Both the position numbers and the translations under genes were made by a program. Source: Bacteroidota bacterium (GTDB taxonomy: Bacteria; Bacteroidota; Bacteroidia; Chitinophagales; Chitinophagaceae). Taken from it: a stretch of 16,295 nt of DNA. The stretch lies in contig JAEYQO010000081.1 in NCBI GenBank assembly GCA_023409975.1, positions 1 through 16,295 on the forward strand. The letters are read 5' to 3'. This document shows positions 14,840-16,295 of this stretch, piece by piece (position 1 is the first letter of the stretch; every line of letters starts with the position of its first letter). Below the pieces are notes generated by a model. It worked only from the letters and a program-made list of their open reading frames with translations. It was not told where the DNA came from and searched no databases.

Positions 14840-16295
14840 TTAAAACATGTCGTAGTCGTCAATAGAACTTACATTGGGTTGAATGAGTGCTTCCAATGGT
14901 GTTTTTCTGTTCAGTGGGTTGAGATGAAGTGATGGCTCCCGCTTTTCATCGGCATGGCTGGAGAAGTGCTGAACAACAGCTTTAAAGTCGGTAGCGCTTT
15001 TGGTTCCAGCTTTCAGGCAATAAGTTAAGGCCTGTTGTGCAATGTCTGGATGACAGAGACGGACGGTTTGTATCAGCAACAGTAACTGATCGCGGATATA
15101 ACGTGGCTTTTCCTGCCGGATAGCCGTTACCAATTGGCGGGCCTCGTCAGCAGCACTGTTCAGGTGGTTGTAAAACTGATCCTCCAGTTCCTTTATAGAC
15201 TGGCTTTTTTCGCGACGATGGTCATTGTTAATGATCTTCTCTCCACTGCCTGTATGTACCTTATGACGGCAGAGCTCAAGCTTTTCCAGGCTATAGAGTA
15301 CAACCTGATCCCCTTGCCGTTCGAGCAATACCTGGCTACCACGTCCCTGATAGGTACCACAGGGAAGGGAATAGAAATTCCCCTTGTAAGAAAAGCTATT
15401 GTCTTTACGTACCGCATAGGCAATACCTTTTGCTTTTGTGGGTAGCAATGGTCGGCAGGGTTGCAGGTATGGCCTTTCTATTTCCCATTCCCTGCAAGGA
15501 TGCTTTTTGGTAGTTCCGTGCATTAAAGCATTGCCTGTTCTTGCCAGCCAGGCCAGCACTTCAACATTCAGGCTATCTAAATCGCTGAAGGGACGATTGT
15601 AGAGAAAGTTCTGTTTTACATACTTGACGACGTTTTCTACCTTGCCCTTGCTTTGGGGATCGGATTTGCGGCAGAAGTGTAGCTTGAACTGACGCTGTCT
15701 GCTATAAGTCCGGAAGGCTTCGGTCAATATCAGGTCACCTCTATTTTCATCAACCATAAATAGTCGATCCTGATCATACACAAGCGTATCGGGCATACCA
15801 CCGATATAGGCAAAGGCCTGCTCGTGGGCATCTATAGCCGTGGCAGCGGTAAAGGGTTCCTGGGAAAACAGCACATACTTATACCGGGAACGCGACAAAA
15901 CCATGGTGAAAAAATAAACTTTCACCCTGCCACCCTGATTATTACGTAGGTTATACACGCCAAAGTCCACCTGTGCCTGGGAGCCATAGGGGCTGTCGGG
16001 CACCATACCGAAGTCGCGCGCTGCCAATGTTTTGGGCAACTCGTATTTACGGCGCACACGCGATACATAGTTGAAGACTGTCTTAACTGATACCGCAGGC
16101 AGGTCGGTGTAATGTTCCTTGAGCCAGTCATGCATCTGAGCTGAGGAGGTATCCGGATATTGCTCCAACCTGGATTTTACAAAGTCTTCATAGCGATCCA
16201 GCAGACATTCTTTAATTGAGCCATCCTGGAGGAATTGTTCATATTGGCGGTCATCTGCTATACTCAGCAAACGCTTTACAGTTCGCCAGTTCAGA
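14840..16295 (-). CDS. istA: IS21 transposase IstA, 5' end beyond the window
   Basis: A DDE transposase of the IS21 type. The visible frame runs off the window edge: before the TTG at 16270 it continues in frame as LNWRTVKR, the typical IstA helix-turn-helix, so the TTG is not the true start and the protein is 5' partial. Counting from that TTG, the catalytic residues are probably D102 (AQVDFG), D166 (LVYDQD) and E212 (KGKVENVVKYVKQ). A C-terminal beta-barrel-like region (FSYKGNFYSLPCGTYQGRGS) and a charged tail follow. It acts with IstB. No frameshift or stop is seen in the visible ~484 residues. Confidence 0.9.
   Translation of the reverse strand, partial: LNWRTVKRLLSIADDRQYEQFLQDGSIKECLLDRYEDFVKSRLEQYPDTSSAQMHDWLKEHYTDLPAVSVKTVFNYVSRVRRKYELPKTLAARDFGMVPDSPYGSQAQVDFGVYNLRNNQGGRVKVYFFTMVLSRSRYKYVLFSQEPFTAATAIDAHEQAFAYIGGMPDTLVYDQDRLFMVDENRGDLILTEAFRTYSRQRQFKLHFCRKSDPQSKGKVENVVKYVKQNFLYNRPFSDLDSLNVEVLAWLARTGNALMHGTTKKHPCREWEIERPYLQPCRPLLPTKAKGIAYAVRKDNSFSYKGNFYSLPCGTYQGRGSQVLLERQGDQVVLYSLEKLELCRHKVHTGSGEKIINNDHRREKSQSIKELEDQFYNHLNSAADEARQLVTAIRQEKPRYIRDQLLLLIQTVRLCHPDIAQQALTYCLKAGTKSATDFKAVVQHFSSHADEKREPSLHLNPLNRKTPLEALIQPNVSSIDDYDMF

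Larger units (their letters stand above)
13941..16295 (-). mobile_element. IS21-family insertion sequence, right part outside the window
   Basis: The element carries istB and istA in the usual order on the minus strand (istA upstream of istB), with 31 nt between them if istB starts at 14808. The proposed outer end is the TG at 13941: there the Argonaute-like reading frame stops, and a small hairpin plus two long direct repeats follow, as is usual for IS21 termini with several transposase-binding sites. The other end, and therefore the target-site duplication, lies beyond 16295. Both genes look intact in the visible part, suggesting a recent insertion compared with the decayed neighbours. Confidence 0.8.

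Noticed and set aside
14809..14862. Upstream start for istB at 14862
   Set aside because: The extra 18 residues overlap the istA end and do not resemble IstB; ATG 14808 gives a normal-length protein.

Overview
The window looks like a defence island from a member of the Bacteroidota, possibly Chitinophagales or Sphingobacteriales. This rests on moderate GC, weak Shine-Dalgarno signals, TAATG-coupled genes, a possible TTTG/TAnnTTTG promoter, and protein types recognised from that phylum (PriCT-2/DUF3987, AbiEi, IS21). The organism call is inference. All protein families were recognised by eye and no database was searched.

Left part (1-3033): three decayed genes in a row, all on the + strand. 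They are a small membrane protein gene (5' end cut by the window, one apparent frameshift), a truncated and frameshifted DGQHR-domain (DndB-like) gene, and a PriCT-2/DUF3987 mobile-element gene broken by an in-frame TAG and two frameshifts.

Centre (3034-10825): a palindromic promoter/operator-like site precedes an intact AbiEi antitoxin gene. Its toxin partner AbiEii survives only as about 43 N-terminal residues, fused in frame to the last ~65 residues of a type I restriction specificity subunit (HsdS). The stop codon of this chimera overlaps the start of a tight, intact three-gene cassette: a DUF6361 protein (407 aa), a phospholipase-D-like nuclease (614 aa) and a 1129-aa SNF2-like helicase. 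Directly after the helicase stop comes a 28-codon HsdR start ('FISEDQIE'). The cassette therefore sits exactly between the hsdS stop and the hsdR start of a type I restriction operon that has been deleted on both sides. The DUF6361 + PLD + helicase set may correspond to the three-gene system called Azaca (ZacABC). That name is from memory and unverified.

Right part (about 10800-13940): the HsdR remnant runs into the C-terminal ~215 residues of an Eco57I/YeeA-like DNA methyltransferase without its catalytic domain. Then come a DUF4062 protein, an AlbA_2/HATPase (RecG-like) protein overlapping it, and, TAATG-coupled to that, the N-terminal ~144 residues of a frameshifted protein resembling the N-terminal region of bacterial Argonautes (tentative).

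Right end (13941-16295): an IS21-family element on the minus strand (istB, and istA running off the window). Its left end, with a small hairpin and two ~33-bp direct repeats, interrupts the Argonaute-like gene.

Working model: the surviving antitoxin and its operator now lie upstream of the DUF6361-PLD-helicase cassette with no obvious promoter between. An orphan AbiEi regulator may therefore control a defence cassette captured from a dead restriction operon. The cassette and AbiEi stay open while most neighbours are broken, which suggests they are kept by selection.
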